From Brevundimonas sp. UBA2388 (GTDB lineage Bacteria > Pseudomonadota > Alphaproteobacteria > Caulobacterales > Caulobacteraceae), in assembly GCA_002343425.1 (NCBI GenBank), contig DDSO01000138.1, forward strand, positions 11,577-32,400: DNA of 20,824 nucleotides. Reading direction: 5' to 3'. The notes under the pieces were generated by a model. The model was given only the letters and a program-made list of their open reading frames with translations, had not been told where the DNA came from and did not search any database. The first letter of the stretch is position 1. Each line of letters opens with the position of its first letter. The position numbers and the translations under genes are program-made. This document shows positions 15,558 through 20,824 of this stretch, one piece after another.

Positions 15558-16721
15558 ATGAAACGTCTTCGCACACTCGCCGCCATCCTCCTCCTGTCCG
15601 GCGCTCTCGCCGCCCCGGCCTTCGCCCAGCAGCCGACGCCGGAGAACAATCCGGCCGGCGTGCTGTTCTGGTCGCCCGCCGATCGTGAGCGCGTCTTCCG
15701 TCGGATGGAGACCATCATGCCGCACGCGCCGGTCGTGCGCGGCGAGACGCCGGTGCGGGCCCTGCCCCCGGGCGAACCAATCACGCTCGATCCCTCGGCC
15801 TATATGGCGGCGGAGAATGTCGCGGGCGTGCTGGTCATCCAGGACGGACGCATCCGGCTGGAGCGCTACGCCCTCGGCCTCGGCGAAGGGGACCGCTGGG
15901 TCTCCTTCTCCATGACCAAGAGCCTGACCTCGACGCTGGTCGGCACGGCGCTCCGAAGCGGCGCCATCGGTTCGCTGGAGGATCCCGTCACCCGTTACCT
16001 GCCGACCCTCGCGGGCGGCGGCTACGATGGCGTCACGGTGCGCCAGCTGCTGACCATGACGTCCGGCGTGCGCTGGAACGAGGACTATTTCGATCCCGCC
16101 TCCGACGTCGCCCGCTTCCTGCAGGAGCCCGCCCGTCCCGGAGAGGACCCGGTCGTCGCCTATATGGGACGGCTGCCGCGGGCGGCCGAGCCCGGCACGC
16201 GCTGGAACTACTCGACCGGCGAGACCAACCTCGTCGGTTCCCTGATCGCCGCCGCCGAGGGCAAGCCGCTGGCCGAACTGCTGTCCGAGCGGATCTGGTC
16301 CCGCGCCGGCATGGAGGCCGACGCCTTCTGGGCGCTGGACCAGGGCGGTCGCGAGATGGGCGGCTGCTGCGTCTCCGCCACCCTACGCGACTGGGGCCGC
16401 ATCGGCCTGATGGCGCTGGAGGACGGTCAACTGGGCGGCGAGCGCATCGTGCCGGACGACTGGTTCGCCCAGGCCGTCGTCAAACAGGCTGAAACCGGCG
16501 AGCCGAACGAGGGCTATGGCTTCCAGTGGTGGACCGAGGACGACGGTGTCTACGGCGCCTACGGCATCTTCGGCCAGGCGGTGCGGGTCGATCCGGCGCG
16601 TCGGACGGTCATCGTCCTGCTGTCATCCTGGCCCCGGGCCGTCGGCCGCAATCACAGGGCCGCCCGGGAAGCCTTCTTCCGGCAGGTGGACGCGGCCGTC
16701 GACGCGACCCCCCAACCCTGA
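15558..16721 (+). CDS. Secreted serine hydrolase, beta-lactamase / 6-aminohexanoate-dimer hydrolase-like (COG1680 type)
   Basis: A 387-residue periplasmic protein with a Sec signal peptide (residues 1-23, cleavage after AFA before QQP). It has the penicillin-binding-protein/class C beta-lactamase fold. The SxxK motif is SMTK, with nucleophile S118 and base K121 in WVSFSMTKSLTSTLVG. The second motif is YST with Y218 in WNYSTGETNLVG. In place of the KTG triad the C-terminus has GAYGIFGQAVRVDP. This GIFGQ pattern, with YGFQWW before it, is typical of the NylB-like (nylon-oligomer hydrolase/esterase) branch and not of true beta-lactamases. The natural substrate is unknown; a resistance role is not supported. 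It ends 18 bases from the convergent msrB gene. Confidence 0.9.
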   Translation: MKRLRTLAAILLLSGALAAPAFAQQPTPENNPAGVLFWSPADRERVFRRMETIMPHAPVVRGETPVRALPPGEPITLDPSAYMAAENVAGVLVIQDGRIRLERYALGLGEGDRWVSFSMTKSLTSTLVGTALRSGAIGSLEDPVTRYLPTLAGGGYDGVTVRQLLTMTSGVRWNEDYFDPASDVARFLQEPARPGEDPVVAYMGRLPRAAEPGTRWNYSTGETNLVGSLIAAAEGKPLAELLSERIWSRAGMEADAFWALDQGGREMGGCCVSATLRDWGRIGLMALEDGQLGGERIVPDDWFAQAVVKQAETGEPNEGYGFQWWTEDDGVYGAYGIFGQAVRVDPARRTVIVLLSSWPRAVGRNHRAAREAFFRQVDAAVDATPQP

Positions 16722-16739
16722 CCTCCCGGCGCTGACGCC

Positions 16740-17234
16740 TCAGGCCGGACGGAAGGTCAGGGCCACGCCATTGTTGCAATAGCGCTTGCCCGTCGGCCGC
16801 GGGCCGTCGTCGAAGATATGCCCCTGATGCCCCAGGCAGCGGGCGCAATGGTATTCGGTCCGCGGAAAGCCGATGGCGAAGTCGGTCTTGGTCCCGATAT
16901 TGGCCGCGATGACCTGCCAGAAGCTGGGCCAGCCCGTCCCGGAATCATATTTCCACTGCGACCGGAACAGCGGCAGGTCGCAGCCGCGGCAGACAAACGT
17001 CCCGCTCCGGTGCTCATTGTTCAGCGGACTGCTGCCCGGCCGCTCGGTCGCCTCACGCCGCAGCACATCATAGGCCGCGCGCGGCAGCCGCTCGCGCCAC
17101 TGGGCGTCCGTGATCCGCCGGAACGGCGAGTTGGCATACTGCCGCTCGGAAGCTGTGGCCTCCTTCGGCGTACAGGCGCTGACGGCGACGGCGCCGACGG
17201 TGGTCAGAAGGGCGCGGCGGGAAAGATGGGTCAT
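16740..17234 (-). CDS. msrB: Peptide-methionine (R)-S-oxide reductase with exported N-terminus
   Basis: A 164-residue MsrB that reduces the R-epimer of methionine sulfoxide in proteins. Zinc-binding pairs are C82/C85 (VCRGCDLPLF) and C130/C133 (YHCARC). The fold signature YDSGTGWPSF is at 96-104 and the catalytic cysteine is C153 in RYCNNGVAL. The usual resolving cysteine in SG(C)GWPSF is Thr100, so recycling must use another cysteine or an external reductant. The family normally has RYCxNS; here it is RYCNNG. The N-terminus MTHLSRRALLTTVGAVAVSAC combines a twin-arginine-like SRRALL with a lipobox and C21, so this is probably a periplasmic, possibly Tat-exported, lipoprotein form. ATG 17234 is chosen because it gives this signal; the Shine-Dalgarno is weak. 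Confidence 0.93.
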   Translation of the reverse strand: MTHLSRRALLTTVGAVAVSACTPKEATASERQYANSPFRRITDAQWRERLPRAAYDVLRREATERPGSSPLNNEHRSGTFVCRGCDLPLFRSQWKYDSGTGWPSFWQVIAANIGTKTDFAIGFPRTEYHCARCLGHQGHIFDDGPRPTGKRYCNNGVALTFRPA

Positions 17235-17291
17235 GGTGAGAGATACGTCGGCAGGACGGCGGAGGTTGCAAGCGGGAGCACACACAAAACT

Positions 17292-17425
17292 CCGCTCATC
17301 CCGCCGAAAGCCGGGACCCGGTTCTGTCCAGCTTGACGCCGGCGTTTCCGGTTAGCGGCCGGGAGATCGCCGGAGCCGCCCCATCACACAAAGCACTGGG
17401 TCCCGGCTTTCGCCGGGATGAGCGG
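17292..17425. repeat. Pair of inverted REP-like palindromes (BIME-like) between argC and msrB
   Basis: Two 28-base units lie in opposite orientation, 17292-17319 and 17398-17425, separated by 78 bases. The left unit and the reverse complement of the right unit differ at one base. Each folds by itself: the right unit as CCCGGC-TTTC-GCCGGG, the left with one mismatch. The core TCATCCCGGCGAAAGCCGGG resembles the repeat near 5.5 kb. The right unit begins one base after the argC stop, so it may also end argC transcription. Arranged in this way they match the definition of a bacterial interspersed mosaic element. The spacer holds no gene. Confidence 0.8.
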
Positions 17426-17426
17426 T

Positions 17427-18398
17427 TTACTGGAGGCCCGTATCTTCCCTGAGCCCCAGCATCAGGTTCAGGTTCTGCACCGCCGCTCCCGCTGCCCCCT
17501 TGCCGAGGTTGTCCAGCAGGGCGACCAGCCGCACCTGATCCCCGCCCCGGTCGCCGAACACATGCAGACGCATTTTGTTGGTCCCGTTCAGCCCCTCCGG
17601 ATCGATGCCGGTCATGGCCTCGGTCGTCTCCAGCTCGGCGACCTCGACGAAGCGGCAACCGGCATAGGCCTGAACCAGCGCCCCGTGCACCACCTCGACC
17701 GACGGCGACGACGGCAGGGCCGCCAGCTGCAGCGGAACCTCGACCAGCATCCCCTGCCGGTACGCCCCCACCGCCGGCGCGAACAGCACCGGCCGCTCCA
17801 GCCCCGTGTGCAGCGTCATCTCCGGCACATGTTTGTGCTTCAGCGACAGGCCATAGGCGCGGTACGCATCGCGCTTCGTCACCCCGGGGCTTGACCCCGG
17901 GGCGGCCTCGAACTCGGCGATCATCGCCTTGCCGCCGCCCGAGTATCCCGACACCGCATTGACCGTCACCGGCCAGCCCGCGGGAATGATCCCCGCCGAC
18001 ACCAGCGGGCGCACCAGGCCGATGAAGCCGGTCGGATAGCAGCCCGGGTTCGACACCCGCGTAGCGCCCGCGATCTTCTCGGCCTGCCCCATTCTGCCCG
18101 CCGCATGGGCCATCTCGGCAAAGCCATAGGTCCAGGCCGGATCGACCCGGTACGCCGTCGAGGCGTCGATCACCCGCACGCCGGGGTTCTCGATCATCGC
18201 CACAGCTTCCTTCGCCGCCTCGTCCGGCAGGCACAGGATCACCGCATCGGCTCCGTTCAGCGCCTCGCGCCGCGCCGCCACGTCGCGCCGGCGCTCGCCG
18301 AGGGCGATGATCTCCAGATCAGCCCGCGCCTCCAGCCGCCGCAGCACGTCCAGCCCGGTGGTCCCGGCTTCGCCGTCGATGAAGATCGTATGGGTCAT
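17427..18398 (-). CDS. argC: N-acetyl-gamma-glutamyl-phosphate reductase, type 2
   Basis: A 323-residue cytoplasmic NADPH-dependent reductase, the third step of arginine synthesis from glutamate; it makes N-acetylglutamate 5-semialdehyde. It is the short, type 2 form: the nucleotide-binding motif is GEAGTTG (9-15), the catalytic cysteine is C120 in VSNPGCYPTG, and later landmarks are VNAVSGYSGGGKAMI, KHKHVPEM and LLDNLGKGAAGAAVQNLNLML. Type 2 enzymes are usually near 310 residues. The extra length includes residues 165-176 (APGSSPGVTKR), which are encoded by a palindromic repeat at 17882-17902. GGAGG lies about seven bases before ATG 18398. It is divergent from the secreted-protein gene at 18528. 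Confidence 0.96.
   Translation of the reverse strand: MTHTIFIDGEAGTTGLDVLRRLEARADLEIIALGERRRDVAARREALNGADAVILCLPDEAAKEAVAMIENPGVRVIDASTAYRVDPAWTYGFAEMAHAAGRMGQAEKIAGATRVSNPGCYPTGFIGLVRPLVSAGIIPAGWPVTVNAVSGYSGGGKAMIAEFEAAPGSSPGVTKRDAYRAYGLSLKHKHVPEMTLHTGLERPVLFAPAVGAYRQGMLVEVPLQLAALPSSPSVEVVHGALVQAYAGCRFVEVAELETTEAMTGIDPEGLNGTNKMRLHVFGDRGGDQVRLVALLDNLGKGAAGAAVQNLNLMLGLREDTGLQ
17882..17902. repeat. Palindromic repeat inside the argC reading frame
   Basis: CCCCGGGG (17882-17889), spacer CTTGA, then CCCCGGGG (17895-17902). The arms are perfectly inverted and also direct copies. The flanking GTCA and the TTGAC spacer make it look like the 'GTCAyCCCGGGCTTGACCCGGG' palindromes I recall from many alphaproteobacterial intergenic regions. 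Here it is translated as part of ArgC residues 165-176, in a loop between conserved blocks. Confidence 0.65.
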
Positions 18399-18527
18399 GT
18401 TCGGCCTCCTACCCCGTCCCCCGCCGGGAGAGAAGATCGAAGACGCGCCACGACAGTCAGGTATCGTGGGTCGTCGATGCGTGCTCGCGGTGGCAGGCTT
18501 GCCTTCTCATTTGGGGAGGTAGGCCTG

Positions 18528-19004
18528 ATGCGGAAAATCGTCGCTCTCACCGCTATCGCTCTCAGCCTCGGGCTCGGCAGCCCGACATGGGCCCAGCCAC
18601 AGTCGGCCGATTTCCGCCTCCCCGAAAACTGGAACGGCGATTCCATCATGCCCGAGGACAAGCTGGTCCCGCGAGACGCGTCCGGCGACCTTCAAGGCTT
18701 TGGCGGCGCCGCCTGGTGGCAGGCGTTGGCTTTCTGCGCAGGCTCTCTTCACGCCGCGGCTTCAGGCGCCACCCTGCCGACCGGCGTAACGCCACAGCTT
18801 CTCCGCAGCGCCAGCACCCGGTTCGAGACAGCCGCCCTCCGCCGCCTCCAGACCGACCGCGGCGTATCCAGCGTGCTTGCGGGGGAAATCCTGGCGTCCG
18901 ACATCGAATTCCAGGTGACGACAGCCACCGAAGAACGACGCCCCGTCGCCGCCGACATGGCCCGCTGCAACGCGGTCCGCGCCGCCAACGCCGCCCTAGG
19001 GTAA
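18528..19004 (+). CDS. Small secreted protein of unknown function
   Basis: A 158-residue protein with a clear Sec signal: MRKIVALTAIALSLGLGSPTWA, cleavage expected before QPQ at about residue 22. The mature part starts with an acidic, Trp/Pro-containing segment (FRLPENWNGDSIMPEDK). It continues with WWQALAFCAGSLHAAA and ends with MARCNAVRAANAALG. The two cysteines, C70 and C147, could form a disulfide in the periplasm. The 'FCAG...H' to 'C..V' layout recalls small periplasmic proteins of Caulobacterales, but I cannot name a family. The start is fixed by GGGGAGGT seven bases upstream of ATG 18528. The 128-base gap to argC (18399-18527) holds divergent upstream regions with no element I can name. 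Confidence 0.72.
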   Translation: MRKIVALTAIALSLGLGSPTWAQPQSADFRLPENWNGDSIMPEDKLVPRDASGDLQGFGGAAWWQALAFCAGSLHAAASGATLPTGVTPQLLRSASTRFETAALRRLQTDRGVSSVLAGEILASDIEFQVTTATEERRPVAADMARCNAVRAANAALG

Positions 19005-19009
19005 ATCAT

Positions 19010-19115
19010 CCCTCTCCCAATGGGAGAGGGCTTGAGCGCACGGCGGCGAAGCCGCCGTCCTTGCGCGAAAGGGCGAGGGTCGTCCGGATCCGTCGGCGTC
19101 AGCCGCCGCCCGGAC
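19010..19115. repeat. Composite palindromic intergenic repeat
   Basis: Three hairpins follow the secreted-protein stop. CCCTCTCCC-AAT-GGGAGAGGG is at 19010-19030. ACGGCGGC-GAA-GCCGCCGT (about 19040-19058) is flanked by a GCGC/GCGC outer pair. GTCCGG (19082-19087) pairs with CCGGAC (19110-19115). The 'CCCTCTCCC...GGGAGAGGG...GCGAAAGGGCGAGGG' layout is a common dispersed repeat type in high-GC proteobacteria. The first hairpin may end transcription of the preceding gene, though no T-run follows. Confidence 0.7.
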
Positions 19116-19152
19116 AGAGCCACGGCGTCGCTATCGACCAAGACGATGTGCA

Positions 19153-19374
19153 TCAACGCGCCACGCCAGCAAACAGTGCTGCAAGCGTAGGCACGTAGTG
19201 GAACGCGACCGGCCCCAAAGCGACGAGCACGACCCACCCGCCGAGCTTTTTTACCAGCAGTCCCGCCACAAGGAGCGGGACATAGCGTTGGCCTGAGCCC
19301 GCTACAGCGAAGGTCTCCTGCCTTAGACTGAACGAGACCGACCCTCGATCTGACAGCCTCGGTATCCGATGCAT
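19153..19374 (-). CDS. Possible small membrane protein
   Basis: A 73-residue reading frame starting at ATG 19374, with AGGGGAAG seven bases upstream, a good ribosome-binding site for this genome. After a polar N-terminus (residues 1-28) comes a hydrophobic stretch of about 40 residues, YVPLLVAGLLVKKLGGWVVL followed by VALGPVAFHY and TLAALFAGVA, likely one or two membrane helices split by KK. Third-position GC is visibly lower than in neighbouring genes, which suggests either recent acquisition or chance. The frame is open upstream to 19539, but that part looks non-coding. I do not recognise the family. Confidence 0.4.
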   Translation of the reverse strand: MHRIPRLSDRGSVSFSLRQETFAVAGSGQRYVPLLVAGLLVKKLGGWVVLVALGPVAFHYVPTLAALFAGVAR

Positions 19375-19592
19375 CTTGGCTTCCCCTAGTGATTCCTCAT
19401 CACCATGCGGCCAAGTTAGGGACGGCAACGCGCTGCCATCAGGGTGCACGGTTGCACACCCATAGGGTCTCGAACTAGCCGCCCGCCCGCTGGTTAGAGC
19501 GGCGTTGCGATCTCGTGATTTCTTGGACACCGGGCACATCTCCGCTTAAGCGAATCAGATGTGCAATCCCTTCGGTCACTAGGGGTCCGAAA

Positions 19593-19659
19593 GATCCGTG
19601 CGTCAAGGCACACGCACCGCACGGATCGGGCGACCCGCTGATGGTTCGTCAGCGGGTCG
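19593..19659. repeat. Two adjacent strong hairpins, one with an alternative pairing
   Basis: Hairpin A pairs GATCCGTGCG (19593-19602) with CGCACGGATC (19618-19627), ten perfect pairs and a 15-base loop. The same GTGCG can instead pair within the loop (GTGCGT 19599-19604 with ACGCAC 19612-19617), so two exclusive folds exist. Hairpin B, three bases later, pairs CGACCCGCTGA (19631-19641) with TCAGCGGGTCG (19649-19659), eleven perfect pairs around the loop TGGTTCG. Neither is followed directly by a strong T-run on either strand. Confidence 0.6.
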
Positions 19660-19783
19660 GAATATCAGCCCATGTTAGCGACGTCTTTTTGGGTCGAACT
19701 TCGGGTGTGAGCGGGTGCCTGGAAAGTCTCACGAAGGCGCACGCGTCGACATCACGTTCCGTTACACCTCGTCCCCGCCCATA

Positions 19784-19815
19784 GAAAAAGGGCGCCCCGG
19801 TTTCCCGAAGCGCCC
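19784..19815 (-). terminator. Rho-independent terminator of the rplM-rpsI operon
   Basis: On the minus strand GGGCGC-TTCGG closes a GAAA tetraloop and pairs with CCGGG-GCGCCC (11 pairs, two of them G-U), followed directly by TTTTTC. It lies 27 bases after the rpsI stop, the expected place. Confidence 0.9.
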
Positions 19816-19841
19816 CATTCCAAACCGTATCTGAACCGCGT

Positions 19842-20363
19842 TTAGCGCTTCGAGAACTGGAAGGACTTGCGGGCCTTGGCCCGGCCGTACTTCTTGCGCT
19901 CGACGACGCGGCTGTCGCGGGTCAGGAAGCCGTGCGGCTTCAGGACCGGGCGCAGCGCCGGCTCATAGTGGGTCAGGGCGTGCGACAGGCCGTGGCGGAT
20001 GGCGCCGGCCTGGCCCGACAGGCCCGAGCCCTGCACGGTGCAGTCGACGTCGAACTGGGTCAGGCGGTCGGTCACTTCCAGCGGCTGGGCGATCATCATG
20101 CGCAGGATTTCGCGGGCGAAATACTGCATCTGATCCTTGCCGTTGATGGTGATCTTGCCCGAGCCGGGCTTGATCCACACGCGGGCGATCGCGTTCTTGC
20201 GCTTGCCGGTCGAATAGGCGCGGCCCTGGGCGTCCAGCTTTTGCGTATAGACCGGAGCATCGTTGTCGCTCGACACGGTGCCGAGGCCCTTGAGGGCGTC
20301 AAAGCCGGTCGCGGCGGGGGCGTCGTTCTGCGGGGCGGAGGTTTCAGCAGTCACGTCGGTCAT
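19842..20363 (-). CDS. rpsI: 30S ribosomal protein S9
   Basis: A 173-residue ribosomal protein of the small subunit. The S9 core starts near residue 46 with [20 protein letters not shown], followed by [16 protein letters not shown] and [21 protein letters not shown]. It ends with the universal tail [11 protein letters not shown], whose tip contacts the P-site tRNA. The N-terminal stretch of about 45 residues, Ala/Asp/Thr-rich and acidic, is longer than in E. coli S9 (130 residues), as in other alphaproteobacteria. GGAG about nine bases before ATG 20363 lies within the end of rplM, and the gap to the rplM stop is two bases, so the two are cotranscribed and probably coupled. A terminator follows at 19784-19815. 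Confidence 0.97.
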   Translation of the reverse strand: MTDVTAETSAPQNDAPAATGFDALKGLGTVSSDNDAPVYTQKLDAQGRAYSTGKRKNAIARVWIKPGSGKITINGKDQMQYFAREILRMMIAQPLEVTDRLTQFDVDCTVQGSGLSGQAGAIRHGLSHALTHYEPALRPVLKPHGFLTRDSRVVERKKYGRAKARKSFQFSKR

Positions 20364-20365
20364 GC

Positions 20366-20824
20366 TCAGACGCTCCGGGTGTTCTTGGCGGACGCCGACT
20401 TGAAGTCGATCGTTTCCGGCTGTTGGGCTTCATGGGTGTGCGCCGCGCCGGCGAACAGGCGCAGGTGCGTCATCTGCAGGCGGGCCAGCGGGCTCTCCTT
20501 GGGCAGCATGCGCTCGACGGCCTTCTCAAGGACGCGCTCCGGGAAACGGCCGTTCAGGACCTTCTCCGGGGTCGTCTGCTTGACGCCGCCCGGGTGACCG
20601 GTGTGGCGGTAATAGATCTTGTCGGTGTTCTTCTTGCCGGTGAACACCACCTTGTCGACGTTGGTGACGACGACATAGTCGCCGCAATCGACGTGCGGGG
20701 TGTAGTCGCCGCGGTGCTTGCCGCGCAGACGGTTGGCGATGAAGGTCGCGAGACGGCCCACCACGACGCCTTCAGCGTCGATATGGATCCATTTCTTCGT
20801 GACCTCGGCCGGCTTCAGCGAAGC
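20366..20824 (-). CDS. rplM: 50S ribosomal protein L13 (5' end beyond the window)
   Basis: The frame runs from the right edge to TGA 20366-20368, giving 152 residues; only about five N-terminal residues should be missing. The visible start reads [19 protein letters not shown], followed by [18 protein letters not shown] and [13 protein letters not shown], the L13 signature region. The central [21 protein letters not shown] and [11 protein letters not shown] are also conserved. L13 is an early-assembly large-subunit protein, and the rplM-rpsI order is nearly universal in bacteria. The extra C-terminal residues ([19 protein letters not shown]) are common in alphaproteobacteria. Confidence 0.96.
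   Translation of the reverse strand, partial: ASLKPAEVTKKWIHIDAEGVVVGRLATFIANRLRGKHRGDYTPHVDCGDYVVVTNVDKVVFTGKKNTDKIYYRHTGHPGGVKQTTPEKVLNGRFPERVLEKAVERMLPKESPLARLQMTHLRLFAGAAHTHEAQQPETIDFKSASAKNTRSV

Larger units (their letters stand above)
19116..19783. other. Lower-GC stretch, mostly without recognisable genes
   Basis: Four lines counted by hand here give about 57-62% GC, below the surrounding genes. Apart from one weak small ORF (19153-19374, minus) there is no convincing coding sequence. It contains a perfect palindrome CGCTTAAGCG near 19544, the two strong hairpins at 19593-19659, and a GTGAG/CTCAC pair near 19707-19733. It could be a structured RNA locus, a decayed insertion, or spacer downstream of the ribosomal operon. 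No transposase, integrase or tRNA is seen. Confidence 0.5.

Noticed and set aside
19470..19510. tRNA-like fragment: GCTGGTTAGAGC (D-arm-like) with TCTCGAAC nearby
   Set aside because: The order and strand of the pieces are wrong for a tRNA, and there is no acceptor stem, anticodon arm or T arm in place. It may be a decayed relic but cannot be supported.
19515..19784. 89-residue plus-strand ORF in the low-GC stretch
   Set aside because: No ribosome-binding site, no recognisable domain, runs through both strong hairpins, and ends inside the ribosomal operon terminator.

Overview
The window is a GC-rich (mostly high-60s percent) chromosomal segment of an alphaproteobacterium, most likely a member of Caulobacterales close to Brevundimonas or Caulobacter. 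The grounds are a class I PHA synthase, a bacterial NDUFS4-type complex I subunit, a cold-shock protein with two CSD domains, type 2 ArgC, a glpX-recJ pair joined by a TGATG overlap, one promoter with a GCTA-type -10, and interspersed palindromes of a kind common in such genomes. The genus is inferred from gene content, not from a marker gene.

Layout. 1-277: 3' end of a cyclopropane-fatty-acyl-phospholipid synthase. 303-1148: 3-mercaptopyruvate sulfurtransferase. 1152-3621 (minus): a lipoprotein-type amino-acid binding protein followed by a dicarboxylate/amino-acid:cation symporter. 3711-4883: cystathionine beta-lyase, convergent with a small membrane protein (4876-5283). 5358-5434: tRNA-Arg(TCT), then a REP-like palindrome and the NDUFS4-like gene (5542-5847). 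5981-6379: C-terminal remnant of a second Cys/Met-metabolism PLP enzyme. 6461-7751: cytochrome b561 and a VIT/Ccc1-type metal transporter. 7759-7835: tRNA-Pro(TGG). 7884-8957 (minus): cold-shock protein plus DUF192 lipoprotein. 9068-9484 (minus): stand-alone receiver protein. 9597-9671: tRNA-Glu(TTC). 9804-12574 (minus): glpX-recJ. 12636-13079 (minus): small lipoprotein. 13168-15497: phaC and a small membrane protein. 15558-16721: secreted serine hydrolase. 16740-17234 (minus): exported MsrB. 17427-18398 (minus): argC. 18528-19004: small secreted protein. 19010-19783: repeat-rich, lower-GC stretch with at most one small membrane-protein gene. 19784-20824 (minus): terminator, rpsI and partial rplM.

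Most of the window is housekeeping and metabolic: sulfur amino acids (metC, sseA), arginine synthesis (argC), gluconeogenesis (glpX), DNA repair (recJ), carbon storage (phaC), translation (three tRNAs, rplM-rpsI) and envelope functions. I see no phage, transposase, CRISPR array, toxin-antitoxin pair or defence system, and no clear new multi-gene system. The items most worth a second look are the 19.1-19.8 kb stretch with its two strong hairpins, a palindrome lying inside the argC reading frame, a shared family of REP-like palindromes, the truncated PLP-enzyme gene, and an orphan binding protein paired with a secondary transporter.
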